From Candidatus Brocadia sp. (GTDB lineage Bacteria; Planctomycetota; Brocadiia; Brocadiales; Brocadiaceae): a DNA stretch of 64,000 nucleotides. Positions 1 through 8,363 of this stretch are shown piece by piece (within the stretch, counting starts at the first letter, position 1; each line of letters opens with the position of its first letter). A program made the translations under genes and the position numbers. The notes under the pieces were generated by a model. That model saw only the letters and a list, made by a program, of their open reading frames with translations, made no database searches and had not been told where the DNA came from. The stretch lies in assembly GCA_021646415.1 (NCBI GenBank), contig SOEU01000002.1, positions 310,001 to 374,000 of the forward strand. Reading direction: 5' to 3'.

Positions 1-404
1 CATCTGGATGGGTCCTTCCCTTTAAAATAAGACACTTTTGTTGCCGTCTTTCCTTCTCCTTTTATTTTTTCTACTTTCCCACCGATAAACTCCTCCTTGA
101 GGATCGCTTTTTTTGGCCATTTCTCATCTGAAATTTTCTCACGCATTTGCGGCAATGAATAGACGAGTTCCCCACCGTTCGTTATAAATATGTTTCCCCC
201 AAAAGTATTTGCAAAAAATGCTACTCTTTCATCCATCTGTTGTTCATTGGCGATGAAAGGAATTTGGAGTCTTTGCGTTTTTTGCATAAATGCTGCTTTT
301 GATGGTTTGTTTTTATCCTTCTGTTCATCCGGAAAAAATGGCGGAAAAAACACTGCCACAACAAGTACCGATCCAAATAAAAAAAGTTTATTCCCCCGGT
401 TCAT
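1..404 (-). CDS. Secreted SBBP/DUF7948-type protein, N-terminal part
   Basis: The reverse strand is open from an ATG at 404 to the window edge, giving 134 residues with no stop. A strong ribosome binding site (AAAGGAGG) lies just upstream at about 416-423. The first 25 residues form a signal peptide or signal anchor (MNRGNK, then hydrophobic FLFGSVLVVAVFF). The following sequence has IPFIANEQQMDERVAFFANT and ends with TKVSYFKGKDPS. These resemble the domain (DUF7948) that opens large secreted proteins carrying SBBP beta-propeller repeats, where the family shows N-x-GQ-x-D-x-R-V and YFxGxDPS motifs. The repeats themselves would lie beyond the window edge. The gene is divergent from psd. The family call is by pattern memory; the open frame and start are seen directly. 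Confidence 0.7.
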   Translation of the reverse strand, partial: MNRGNKLFLFGSVLVVAVFFPPFFPDEQKDKNKPSKAAFMQKTQRLQIPFIANEQQMDERVAFFANTFGGNIFITNGGELVYSLPQMREKISDEKWPKKAILKEEFIGGKVEKIKGEGKTATKVSYFKGKDPSR

Positions 405-535
405 ATTTTTACCATCCTCCTTTCAACAAGTTTCAATCATAATCGGAGAAATATCATATCAAATATTTTATGGAAAAACAGGACTTTTCTGGTATATATA
501 TTCCATTTGCCCTTACATGAAAGAGAAATAACTTT

Positions 536-1201
536 ATGAGCATCCCATTGACAAAATACGGAATCAGGGAATTAATGATCTTTGGTATTCCCTGCGTTGT
601 TGGAACAGGAGTCTCCATTGTAGTATTTCCATGGATTGTCCCTATTCCATTATTTTTTTTGGCCTTCTTGCTGAATTTCTTTCGCGACCCGAAGAGAGAT
701 ACCCCGCAAGGTGCAGAATTGGTAATCTCCCCTGCAGATGGAACCGTATCTCATATCGTACCAGTCTTTGAAGAAAATTACCTGAAATGCGATACGACAA
801 AGATCAGTATCTTCATGTCGGTGTTGAATGTGCATGTGAACCGTGTACCTGTACATGGCCGTGTCGAGTTCATAAAACACACAAAAGGCAAATTCCTGGA
901 TGCCAGGGACGATGAGTGTTTCATCAGCAATGAAAACAATCTGATGGGCTTGTCTCTAATGGGAAGTCATAGAAAGATCGCAGTAAAACAAATTGCGGGC
1001 AAAATCGCCAAACGTATCGTATGCGCCTGTAAGGTAGGGGATATTTTTGAGCAGGGACAGCGATTCGGCATGATCAAATTTGGTTCACGGGTGGAGGTCT
1101 TTGTTCCCAATTCAGTTCAGTTTGAAGTGATGGTCAGGATAGGGGAAAAAGTGACGGCAGGAAAGACCATACTAGGGAGAATATACGATAGTAACCAATA
1201 G
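536..1201 (+). CDS. psd: Phosphatidylserine decarboxylase proenzyme, short form
   Basis: This 221-residue protein is a short (PSD-A type) phosphatidylserine decarboxylase, which makes phosphatidylethanolamine at the inner membrane. Two N-terminal membrane segments (about residues 14-30 and 34-49) precede the catalytic part. SPADG (65-69) and NVHVNR (about 98-103) carry the expected Asp and His region. KFGSRVEVF contains Gly183-Ser184, the self-cleavage site that creates the pyruvoyl cofactor on the small chain. The length fits the short family (about 200-220 residues), not the long E. coli form. The ATG at 536 has only a weak A-rich upstream site (AAAGAGAAATAA). An archaetidylserine-type substrate cannot be excluded from sequence. 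Confidence 0.93.
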   Translation: MSIPLTKYGIRELMIFGIPCVVGTGVSIVVFPWIVPIPLFFLAFLLNFFRDPKRDTPQGAELVISPADGTVSHIVPVFEENYLKCDTTKISIFMSVLNVHVNRVPVHGRVEFIKHTKGKFLDARDDECFISNENNLMGLSLMGSHRKIAVKQIAGKIAKRIVCACKVGDIFEQGQRFGMIKFGSRVEVFVPNSVQFEVMVRIGEKVTAGKTILGRIYDSNQ

Positions 1202-1206
1202 TTTAT

Positions 1207-1357
1207 TTATGCATAGCGTCATTAATCAGATACGAATCCCCGTTTTCACGGGGACAAGCATGTCATTCCCGCGGAAGCGGGAATCCAGAAAAATACTGGA
1301 TTCCGGGTCAAGCCCGGCATGACAGACAGTTGTAAACTTATGTCGCTATGTATAGAA
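1207..1357. repeat. Composite palindromic intergenic element (REP/MITE-like)
   Basis: The gap between psd and ribE is nearly filled by nested inverted repeats. At 1261-1324 a long hairpin pairs TGTCATTCCCGCGGAAGC... with ...GGTCAAGCCCGGCATGACA around AAAAATA; the inner part pairs ATCCAG with CTGGAT. A small hairpin CCCCGTTTTCACGGGG precedes it. Imperfect outer arms (TTATGCATAGCG and CGCTATGTATAG) bound the unit. The TCATTCCCGC...GGAATCCAG type of palindrome is widespread in bacterial genomes. No coding function is visible. Confidence 0.75.
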
Positions 1358-1423
1358 CCGCAGTGAAAAAATGCAAAATTTTTATTATGAATTCTTCCTT
1401 TTGAATTCTAACAAATAATATTT

Positions 1424-2068
1424 ATGTTCACCGGCATAATCGAACATTTGGCATCAGTAAAAAACTTGTCTCTGAAAGCAGGGGGGGGCGAACTGTTTTT
1501 AGATTTTTCGGGCTTTTATGACGACCTTACGTTGGGAGAAAGTATTGCCATTAATGGAGTATGTCTCACGGTGAAAGAGATTTCGGGCAAGATTATAAGC
1601 TTTGATGTATCCAGTGAAACTTTGAAAAAAACCACACTGGGGAATTTACGCTACGGAGAAAATGTCAATATTGAAAGGGCGTTAAGGGTGAGTGACAGAA
1701 TAGGGGGACACTTTGTTACGGGTCATGTGGATGGTACAGGCGTCATAAGAGTGAAAAAAGAATCTGCCGATCAATGTACCGTGTCCTTTTCGGTCGAGAA
1801 AAAATTTACCGATATGATGATTGAAAAGGGTTCTGTTGCCATAGACGGCATCAGTCTTACAATCGTTGATCTTTTGGATGGCGCTTTTTCTGTGGCATTA
1901 ATCCCTTATACATTATCCTCGACTACCCTGGGATTCAGGAAGGCAGGGGATCCGGTGAATATCGAGATTGACACGATGGGGAAATGGATCAAAAAACTTT
2001 TGGCAAATATGCAAGAGAAAAAGGGCAGTATTACTCAGGAGCAATTGATGGAACAAGGGTTTCTGTAA
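1424..2068 (+). CDS. ribE: Riboflavin synthase, alpha subunit
   Basis: This 214-residue enzyme dismutates two molecules of 6,7-dimethyl-8-ribityllumazine to riboflavin. It begins with the diagnostic MFTGIIEH and consists of two lumazine-binding barrels: residues 1 to about 97, with INGVCLTV, and about 98-195, with GHFVTGHVDG and IDGISLTIVD. The paired (N/D)G(V/I)(C/S)LTV motifs mark the two repeats. The length matches the family (200-215). No other riboflavin genes are adjacent, so it stands alone between palindromic repeats. The start is fixed by the conserved N terminus. Confidence 0.96.
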   Translation: MFTGIIEHLASVKNLSLKAGGGELFLDFSGFYDDLTLGESIAINGVCLTVKEISGKIISFDVSSETLKKTTLGNLRYGENVNIERALRVSDRIGGHFVTGHVDGTGVIRVKKESADQCTVSFSVEKKFTDMMIEKGSVAIDGISLTIVDLLDGAFSVALIPYTLSSTTLGFRKAGDPVNIEIDTMGKWIKKLLANMQEKKGSITQEQLMEQGFL

Positions 2069-2139
2069 TACGGTACACAGCTGTACAGAAATGTATTACA
2101 AAGGTCTCTACGGGTTTTAATAATATCATACCAAGGCGT

Positions 2140-2168
2140 GGCACAGACAAACTTGTTTGTCCGTGTGG
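2140..2168. repeat. Palindromic repeat, GGCACGGACAAAC family, copy 1
   Basis: The sequence CACAGACAAAC-TT-GTTTGTCCGTG forms a near-perfect palindrome in the gap between ribE and the next gene. Close copies occur at 4881-4902 and 24128-24155 in this window, so it belongs to a dispersed family. Confidence 0.75.
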
Positions 2169-2285
2169 AATGTGGATAAAGGTATCAGAACTTGCATGCT
2201 GTTTTAAACGTATGGTTCAATCTGCAAGATTGAACCAGCAGAAACAAGGGTGTATATAAAAACCCTGTAGTCAGAGGAAAACTTA

Positions 2286-2663
2286 GTGAAGAGACCTTGG
2301 GTTGCAATTATTTGGTTTGGTATTTGGGGTCTTTTTCAAGCTTTTGCTGTTTCCATGGTTGTAACTGGAAATTGGAAGAAACCTGAGGCCTTTCCAAGGG
2401 AAGCATATAAGGCTCTTATATACCCTGATATGCTTTTTATTCCGCTTTACCTCGTAACATCAGTTCTTCTTTCATGTCGGCATTGGCTTGGTTATACGTT
2501 GGGCCTTATTTCTGGAGGAGCGGTTATTTATGTTATGATATATCTACTGGCATTATCGGGATTAAAAGGAATTGAAAACCTCATATTTGATAGTATATTC
2601 CTGTTTATCAATATAGTTTCGGTATTGCAAATTGTTAATAGATTTTGTATTCGTGAGAAGTAA
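2286..2663 (+). CDS. Small four-helix membrane protein of unknown function
   Basis: I do not recognise this 125-residue protein. It starts at a GTG preceded by AGAGGAAA at a reasonable distance. Hydrophobic stretches at about residues 6-26, 47-66, 68-92 and 98-117 suggest four membrane helices, with a short charged tail ending CIREK. The second loop contains WKKPEAFPREAYKAL. It ends two bases before the ATG of the following methyltransferase-like gene, so the two are probably co-transcribed. Nothing in it points to a transporter or enzyme family. Confidence 0.75.
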   Translation: MKRPWVAIIWFGIWGLFQAFAVSMVVTGNWKKPEAFPREAYKALIYPDMLFIPLYLVTSVLLSCRHWLGYTLGLISGGAVIYVMIYLLALSGLKGIENLIFDSIFLFINIVSVLQIVNRFCIREK

Positions 2664-2665
2664 GA

Positions 2666-3361
2666 ATGGGGTTTACGCTGGATAAAGTTGTTCCATGGGG
2701 TCGTTCGTTTGAAGAGTACGTCAAGATGTTTGGCATGACCGACGAAGACCTTAAATTACGGATATTGGGTTGCAGTGATGGGCCTGCCAGCTTTAATAGT
2801 GGGATGAATAAACGTGGTTACATTGCTATTTCAATTGATCCCATTTACCAATTTGATGCTAAACAAATAGAGAAACGGATTCAGGAAACGTATGACGATA
2901 TTATAGAGCAGTTGCATGAGAACAAGGGGGACTACATTTGGAACACGATTAAGTCAGTTGGGGAGCTAGGCCAAGTGCGCATGTCGGCTATGCGTGAGTT
3001 TCTTGCTGATTATGAGAAGGGAAAACAGGAGAGGCGATATCTAGCTGAAAGTTTGCCATCACTTCCATTTGGGGATGGTCAGTTTGACCTTGCATTGTGT
3101 TCTCATTTTCTTTTTTTATACACAAAGCAGCTATCATTTGAATTCCACCGTACAGCCATAGCAGAAATGATTAGGGTTGCAAAGGAAGTGCGGATTTTTC
3201 CATTGCTTGACCTCGAAGGGCTGCCTTCACCCTATGTGGATGAAATCACGGAGGGGTTACAGCGTGGCGGGTACGCGGTGGAGGTTCAAAAGGTGCCATA
3301 TGAGTTTCAACGTGGTGGAAATCAGATGATAAGGATCAGGGCATCTAACTTTGTGCAGTAG
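2666..3361 (+). CDS. SAM-dependent methyltransferase-like protein
   Basis: This 231-residue protein has a Rossmann-type methyltransferase layout. LGCSDGPASFN near residues 34-44 matches the SAM-binding glycine motif I, ISIDPIYQ follows as the acidic strand 2, and LPFGDGQFDLALCSHFLFLYT (about 134-154) resembles motif IV. The C-terminal third has the usual RVAKEVRIFPLLDLEG strand. The glycine loop (GCSDGP) is unusual compared with the common GxGxG, so the substrate and even activity are uncertain. It sits two bases after a small membrane protein gene. Confidence 0.75.
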   Translation: MGFTLDKVVPWGRSFEEYVKMFGMTDEDLKLRILGCSDGPASFNSGMNKRGYIAISIDPIYQFDAKQIEKRIQETYDDIIEQLHENKGDYIWNTIKSVGELGQVRMSAMREFLADYEKGKQERRYLAESLPSLPFGDGQFDLALCSHFLFLYTKQLSFEFHRTAIAEMIRVAKEVRIFPLLDLEGLPSPYVDEITEGLQRGGYAVEVQKVPYEFQRGGNQMIRIRASNFVQ

Positions 3362-3428
3362 TCGATATGGTGAACCGTACGACCGAACTTGACTTCAGTC
3401 GTACCAGTATTTGATTCCAAAAGCAAAT

Positions 3429-4439
3429 ATGAAAAAAAACAAAAAATCTAAATTACTGATCGGGATAACGATGGGTGATCCCTGTGGGATCGGACCAGAG
3501 ATTATCTTAAAGTCGTTAAAAGCTCCAGCTATCAGAAAGATTGCCAATTATGTTATCATTGGCAATAAGAACGTGTTTGAGCAAGCGGCAGGGTATTTAA
3601 AAATACCCTTAAAATATCGCATAATTTCCCATATATCAGAAACGGAGAACTCAAATCAAACAGTTTCGTTGTTATCTATAAATAATTTTAAGTCGAGACT
3701 TATGAAACAGAAGAAGCCCACTGCTGAAGGCGGAGAATTATCGGTACAATGCGTGCTCAGGGGAATCAATCTCGCCATGAGCGGGCACATTGACGCCCTC
3801 GTTACAGCACCGATTTGCAAGGAGGCCATCCATCTCGGTGGATATGGCTACCCCGGCCATACAGAAATACTCAAAATTTTTTCTGGTGCTGAGCGTGTCG
3901 TTATGCTGATGGCGGGTGGAAAGCTAAGGGTGGCCTTTGTGACCACACATATTGCCTTAAAAGACGTACCGCAGTCAATTACCTTAGAAGATATTTTGGG
4001 GACAATAATCATCAGCAATAACAACCTCAAACAGTATTTTGGTTTAAAAAAGCCCAGGATTGCTGTTTGTGGTTTAAACCCCCATGCAGGAGAGGAAGGT
4101 ATTTTCGGAGACGAGGAAAGGAAGGTTATTATCCCTGCAGTTGAAAAGGCAAAGAAAAAGGGCATATTATGTGATGGTCCAGTCTCAGCCGATACGATAT
4201 ATTATAAGGCACTGAAAGGTGCTTATGATGCGGTTGTAGCCATTTATCATGATCAGGGTGCAATTCCCCTGAAGTTGCACGCCTTTGAGACCGGGGTAAA
4301 CATTACCCTGGGTATTCCTTTCGTACGCACATCACCCGACCATGGTACTGCTTATGACATTGCGGGTAAAGGTATTGCCAATCCCCATTCCATGATGGAG
4401 GCTATAAAAATGGCAGTGAGAATGGTAAGATGCAGTTAA
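3429..4439 (+). CDS. pdxA: 4-hydroxythreonine-4-phosphate dehydrogenase
   Basis: PdxA oxidises 4-phosphohydroxy-L-threonine in the DXP-dependent pathway to pyridoxal phosphate. The protein opens with LLIGITMGDPCGIGPEI, the family signature. It carries the metal-binding histidines in YPGHTEIL, NPHAGEEG and YHDQGAIPLK, and ends with TSPDHGTAYDIAGKGIANP. I chose the ATG at 3429 (337 residues, including the stop-excluded body MKKNKKSKLL); a TTG six codons upstream at 3411 is also open, and neither has a strong ribosome site. A short hairpin (GTACGAC...GTCGTAC, about 3378-3405) lies upstream. Confidence 0.95.
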   Translation: MKKNKKSKLLIGITMGDPCGIGPEIILKSLKAPAIRKIANYVIIGNKNVFEQAAGYLKIPLKYRIISHISETENSNQTVSLLSINNFKSRLMKQKKPTAEGGELSVQCVLRGINLAMSGHIDALVTAPICKEAIHLGGYGYPGHTEILKIFSGAERVVMLMAGGKLRVAFVTTHIALKDVPQSITLEDILGTIIISNNNLKQYFGLKKPRIAVCGLNPHAGEEGIFGDEERKVIIPAVEKAKKKGILCDGPVSADTIYYKALKGAYDAVVAIYHDQGAIPLKLHAFETGVNITLGIPFVRTSPDHGTAYDIAGKGIANPHSMMEAIKMAVRMVRCS

Positions 4440-4467
4440 CCACGGAAACACAGAAACACAGAGGAAA

Positions 4468-4827
4468 ATGTTTGTAAAAGACTTGAAAAATTGCAAAGAA
4501 TTTATCGCCGGAGACAATGCAGTCCTTCGCGAACTTCTGCATCCTGATAAGGAGGATTTAAAGCTTCGCTACAGTTTAGCACATGCAGTTATTAAACAGG
4601 GCGAAACTTCATACCGGCACAAATTAAAGCACTCAGAGGTATATTTCATCCTGGAAGGGAAAGGAATGATGTATATTGATAATGAGTCTGTAGAAGTTCG
4701 CCCGGGCCAGGCCATTTATATCCCACCGAATGCAATACAATGTATGAAAAACATCGGACATGACGATTTAAAATTTTTGTGTATTGTTGACCCGGCCTGG
4801 CGACCAGAAGATGAAGAGGTGCTATAA
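4468..4827 (+). CDS. Small cupin-domain protein
   Basis: A 119-residue single-cupin protein. The first cupin motif is seen as SYRHKLKHSEVYFILEGKG (about residues 49-67), with two His and one Glu placed as metal ligands, and the second as GQAIYIPPNAIQCMKN. The usual fourth ligand, a His after IPP, is replaced by Gln, so metal binding may be altered. A good ribosome site (GAGGAAA) precedes the ATG. Proteins of this type often bind sugars or act as isomerases or sensors; no specific role can be assigned here. It follows pdxA by 28 bases and may share its transcript. Confidence 0.85.
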   Translation: MFVKDLKNCKEFIAGDNAVLRELLHPDKEDLKLRYSLAHAVIKQGETSYRHKLKHSEVYFILEGKGMMYIDNESVEVRPGQAIYIPPNAIQCMKNIGHDDLKFLCIVDPAWRPEDEEVL

Positions 4828-4880
4828 ATTAGTTGATAGTTATAAAAAGCTAAAAATATAAATAAATCCCATTTTTGGAT

Positions 4881-4976
4881 CACGGACAAACATGTTTGCC
4901 GTTCGACTGGCCATTCGACAGGCTCAGGGCGCAGCACCGTGCATGGTGAGCATGTCGAACCATCACGACGAAGTCC
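4881..4976. repeat. Two adjoining palindromic repeats upstream of rsmA
   Basis: Bases 4881-4902 hold CACGGACAAACATGTTTGCCG, a copy of the GGCACGGACAAAC palindrome also found at 2140 and 24128. It runs directly into 4900-4976, which starts CGTTCGACTG, contains ATTCGACAGGCTCAGG and ATGTCGAAC, and ends CACGACGAAGTC. The ends of this second part recur as shorter forms at 5997-6024 and 34176-34201. The region is open in the rsmA frame, which gives a false N-terminal extension if the first ATG is used. Confidence 0.75.
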
Positions 4977-5002
4977 ATGCCGCCAATTATAACAAAGCGA
5001 TT

Positions 5003-5944
5003 ATGCCACAAAACGAAATAGACTTTATCCCTCACACACCGGCCGTACTGAAACAGATTTTCAGCCGCAGGGGAATTACTCCCAGCAAACGGTTTGGTCA
5101 AAATTTTCTCATTGATCAGAATATCCTATTATGCATTCCTGATATTGCAGACCTGAAGGAAGATGACGTTATACTGGAGATAGGCACGGGAACAGGGGGG
5201 TTGACCAGATTATTGGCCTCCGGGTCCCGGCATGTATTTACGGTAGAATTGGACAAAAAGTTATTTGAACTCTCATCTGACATATTAAAATTTTATACAA
5301 ATATTACCCTTGTTAATACCGACATCTTAAAAACGAAACACGAACTGAATCCGGATATTATATCTTTGGTGCTCAATTGGCTAAAGGAGCACAATCAACC
5401 CCGGATAAAAGTAGTTTCCAATCTGCCATACAATATCAGCACACCCGTGATTATCAACCTCCTGGAAGGTGATTTGCCTATCGATTTGATGGTGATGATG
5501 CTTCAGAAGGAGATTACAGAGCGTATGACGGCAATTCCAGGCACACGGGAATATGGCATATTATCGGTAATTACCCAGTTGTTTTCAGAAGTAGCAGTCG
5601 TGAAGACTTTACCCCCGGAAGTATTCTGGCCAAGACCGGAGGTTCATTCGTCCCTTGTTAAGATAGTTGTCCACAAAGAGAAGTACGCAGACAGAATAAC
5701 AGACTATCCATTTTTCAGAAAGATCATTTACGCCATATTTACTTCCCGGCGCAAGATGTTGATAAATAGTCTTGAAAACTTAAACTTACCCAAAATTTCA
5801 AGGGAAAACCTGAAGGGGATTATGAAAGATATGCAACTGGATGAGCGAATAAGGGGAGAATGTCTGGGTGTTGATCAACTGATCTATCTTTCAGATGCCA
5901 TCGTAAGCTTAAAAACATCCCTGATGAAAATTCCTGAAAAATAA
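5003..5944 (+). CDS. rsmA: 16S rRNA dimethyladenosine transferase RsmA/KsgA
   Basis: RsmA dimethylates two adjacent adenosines near the 3' end of 16S rRNA during small-subunit assembly. The 313-residue protein has the conserved N-terminal RFGQNFLID, SAM motif I ILEIGTGTGGLT and the catalytic motif IV NLPYNIS, with RPEVHSS and FTSRRKML toward the C terminus. The frame is open 37 codons further upstream, but that part is made of palindromic repeat sequence. I therefore start at the ATG at 5003 (MPQNEIDFIP), although its ribosome site is weak. Confidence 0.94.
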   Translation: MPQNEIDFIPHTPAVLKQIFSRRGITPSKRFGQNFLIDQNILLCIPDIADLKEDDVILEIGTGTGGLTRLLASGSRHVFTVELDKKLFELSSDILKFYTNITLVNTDILKTKHELNPDIISLVLNWLKEHNQPRIKVVSNLPYNISTPVIINLLEGDLPIDLMVMMLQKEITERMTAIPGTREYGILSVITQLFSEVAVVKTLPPEVFWPRPEVHSSLVKIVVHKEKYADRITDYPFFRKIIYAIFTSRRKMLINSLENLNLPKISRENLKGIMKDMQLDERIRGECLGVDQLIYLSDAIVSLKTSLMKIPEK

Positions 5945-5996
5945 CCGACAGTACAAGCTATTCTTTTTAGCCCCTGCCAAATCAGAGGCACAAAAT

Positions 5997-6024
5997 CGTT
6001 CGACTGAGCGCTCACGACGAAGTC
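5997..6024. repeat. Palindromic repeat, CGTTCGACTG family
   Basis: CGTTCGACTGAGCGCTCACGACGAAGTC lies between the convergent rsmA and HD-protein genes. Almost the same sequence, two bases shorter, occurs at 34176-34201, and the ends match the longer unit at 4900-4976. GAGCGCTC at its centre is a perfect palindrome. Confidence 0.75.
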
Positions 6025-6163
6025 CGAAACTCGAAAACAACTTCAAAATTACAAATTCAAATGTTACAAATCTCGTTTCCAATTTCTATCATCTGATATG
6101 AGGATTTGTTTCGGTTTTTGATATTCGAATATTTCAACTCTCTATTCATCCAAAATCCGGATT

Positions 6164-6832
6164 CTACCGATAAGGTATCGACGAAGTGACGTTTACCTTT
6201 ACGTCAAACGTACACCTAAGAAGTTTAGCGGCACGGCGACAGGCAACCATGCGGGCGGTAAAGATCTCAAAGTACTCCACCATATCTGAGATTTCCTTGT
6301 CAATATCGAGTACAAGAGTAATTGTCCTGTTTTGAGTATTCATGAGAAGCTTGGATTTTGTTACGGCATAATTGACCCGGTCATGAATATCAAATTTAAT
6401 CTCCTTTCGACTTCTCACCCTCGACCGATGGACATCGGATTTATCTGCAATAATGAGTGCAGCTGATACCGGGCTTACAATATCACAAAAGCCTTCATCG
6501 TGATTTCCTACCGCACTCATGACAAGAACCCGGTCTTCCACAGGCATGTTTAGCTCTTTCAAAAATTGACCCGCTAAGTGTGCGCTGTGCTCCGGATGCG
6601 AATGGCGGCTAATCACATTTCCGATGTCATGGATATATCCGGCAATAGCTGCAAGCTCACAGGTGTTTGCATCGTATCCGAGTTCTTTAAGAATTTTCCG
6701 TGCATTCTTGCCAACATAATTTCCATGGCGTTCTCCGTGCTCTGTATAACCGATTACTCCCAGAAAGTCATTTGCTTTTTTTATATATACTTTAACGTCC
6801 GGATGTTTCTTGATCTGTTCTAATGTAATCAT
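6164..6832 (-). CDS. HD-domain metal-dependent phosphohydrolase
   Basis: A 222-residue HD-superfamily protein. The metal-binding pattern is visible as H...GERHG, then AGYIHDIGN with the HD pair, HSHPEHS and GNHDEG, followed by ALIIADKSDVHRSRVRSR. The last 60 residues are a separate alpha/beta part (TLVLDIDKEISDMVEYFEIF). I chose the ATG at 6832 (MITLEQIKKHPD); an upstream in-frame ATG at 6859 would overlap the end of cysS by 19 bases. It is the last gene of the minus-strand run with cysS. The substrate is unknown. Confidence 0.85.
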   Translation of the reverse strand: MITLEQIKKHPDVKVYIKKANDFLGVIGYTEHGERHGNYVGKNARKILKELGYDANTCELAAIAGYIHDIGNVISRHSHPEHSAHLAGQFLKELNMPVEDRVLVMSAVGNHDEGFCDIVSPVSAALIIADKSDVHRSRVRSRKEIKFDIHDRVNYAVTKSKLLMNTQNRTITLVLDIDKEISDMVEYFEIFTARMVACRRAAKLLRCTFDVKVNVTSSIPYR

Positions 6833-6840
6833 ATTTTTTC

Positions 6841-8322
6841 TTATTTTGTTTTTTTCCATGTAGTACCATCCGGTTTATCATCGAGGGCGATGCCTATTTC
6901 TGAGAGTTTGCTACGGATGAAATCAGACAATTGCCACTGTTTTGCCTTCCGGAGTTCATTGCGGGTGTCAATGAGAACTTTCATAATGTCTTCAGTTGTT
7001 TTATCTTCTACTTGCCAACTGAATGTGAAGGTTGTAGTCAATGTTTTAGGTTTAAGCTCAATTATACCCAGGATATCTCCCCCGAGTTCCTGATACAGTT
7101 TATCAATGTCTTCCAGGCATTTTTTGCTTAGCTCCTGACCAGAGTTTAATAAGGTATTTACGTCTTTTGATAGATCAAAAAGAACGGCAATAGCGCCGGG
7201 GGTATTGATATCTTCGTCCATTGCCTCAAGGAATCTCTTTTTATATTTTTCCAATTTTTCGTAAATTTCACCCGGTGCTGAACCGTCCTTCGCATATTCT
7301 AACCGCTCCCGCAGGTTTTTGACTGCATTGTACATGCGCTCCAGTCCTTTATTGGCTGCATCCAACGCTTCGCTGCTATAATCAAGGGGACTGCGATAAT
7401 GGGTAGTGAGGATAAAGAACCTTATCGTTAACGGGTGGTAACTCTTGAAGGCATCCTTGAGGGTAATAAAGTTACCAAGGGATTTTCCCATTTTTTGACC
7501 ATTTACGGTGACCATGTTATTGTGAATCCAGTATCGTACAAAAGGCAAATCGTTTGCTGCCTCACTCTGTGCGATTTCACATTCATGATGAGGGAAGGTG
7601 TTTTCAAGTCCTCCCCCGTGAATATCCAATGTCTGCCCCAGGTATTTCATGGACATGGCAGAACACTCAAGATGCCAGCCGGGAAAACCTTCCCCCCATG
7701 GACTTTTCCATCGCATGATGTGGCCAGGCGCTGCCTTCTTCCAGAGTGCAAAATCGGAGGGGTTTCTTTTTTCAGGATTGATTTCTAATCGGGCACCAGC
7801 CTCAAGCTCCTCCTGTTTTCTCCCGGAGAGTTTTCCATATTCCTTGAATTTCTGCACATCAAAGTACACAGAGCCATTCGATACGTAGGCATATCCTTTC
7901 TCAATTAACCTTTCTACGAGTTCAATTTGCTCAGGAATATGAGCCGTTGCCCGTGGTGAGATATCAGGTCGTACGTTATTGAGGGCATCCATGTCCTCGA
8001 AATAGCTTCGCGTGTATATTTCGACAAGTTCGGCAGGTTCTATACGTTCCCTTTGCGCACGTTTCAGTATCTTGTCTTCACCCGTATCAGCGTTGTCTGT
8101 CAGATGACCGACGTCTGTAATGTTCTGTATGTAACGCACTTTGTAGCCCAGATATCGGAGATAACGAACTATCACGTCAAAACTAACGTAACTCTTGGCA
8201 TGTCCGAGATGCGGATGATCATACACCGTAGGACCGCACACATACATAGTAACGTAACCTTCATGCAAAGGGGTGAAAACTTCCTTCTGTTTCGTTAATG
8301 AATTGTAAAATTTTAGTGTCAT
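6841..8322 (-). CDS. cysS: Cysteinyl-tRNA synthetase
   Basis: A complete class I aminoacyl-tRNA synthetase of 493 residues that charges tRNA-Cys. The HIGH-type motif is HPHLGHA, preceded by the metal-binding CGPTVYD. Further zinc ligands are seen in WHLECSAM and HHECE, and the KMSKS motif is KMGKSLGNF. The C-terminal anticodon-binding helices follow. The frame opens 17 codons upstream, but the conserved MTLKFYNSLTKQKE fixes the start at 8322. The closest upstream gene is the Uma2 nuclease, 41 bases away. Confidence 0.96.
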   Translation of the reverse strand: MTLKFYNSLTKQKEVFTPLHEGYVTMYVCGPTVYDHPHLGHAKSYVSFDVIVRYLRYLGYKVRYIQNITDVGHLTDNADTGEDKILKRAQRERIEPAELVEIYTRSYFEDMDALNNVRPDISPRATAHIPEQIELVERLIEKGYAYVSNGSVYFDVQKFKEYGKLSGRKQEELEAGARLEINPEKRNPSDFALWKKAAPGHIMRWKSPWGEGFPGWHLECSAMSMKYLGQTLDIHGGGLENTFPHHECEIAQSEAANDLPFVRYWIHNNMVTVNGQKMGKSLGNFITLKDAFKSYHPLTIRFFILTTHYRSPLDYSSEALDAANKGLERMYNAVKNLRERLEYAKDGSAPGEIYEKLEKYKKRFLEAMDEDINTPGAIAVLFDLSKDVNTLLNSGQELSKKCLEDIDKLYQELGGDILGIIELKPKTLTTTFTFSWQVEDKTTEDIMKVLIDTRNELRKAKQWQLSDFIRSKLSEIGIALDDKPDGTTWKKTK

Positions 8323-8363
8323 GGTTTCATTTCTTAAGATTTCAAATATTTTCTGATAGTACG

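Noticed and set aside
190-531. Plus-strand 113-codon frame before psd
   Set aside because: It is antisense to the secreted SBBP-type gene, which has a signal peptide, a strong ribosome site and conserved sequence.
1984-2259. Plus-strand 91-codon frame over the end of ribE
   Set aside because: It overlaps ribE in another frame, then runs through a palindromic repeat; no recognisable protein sequence.
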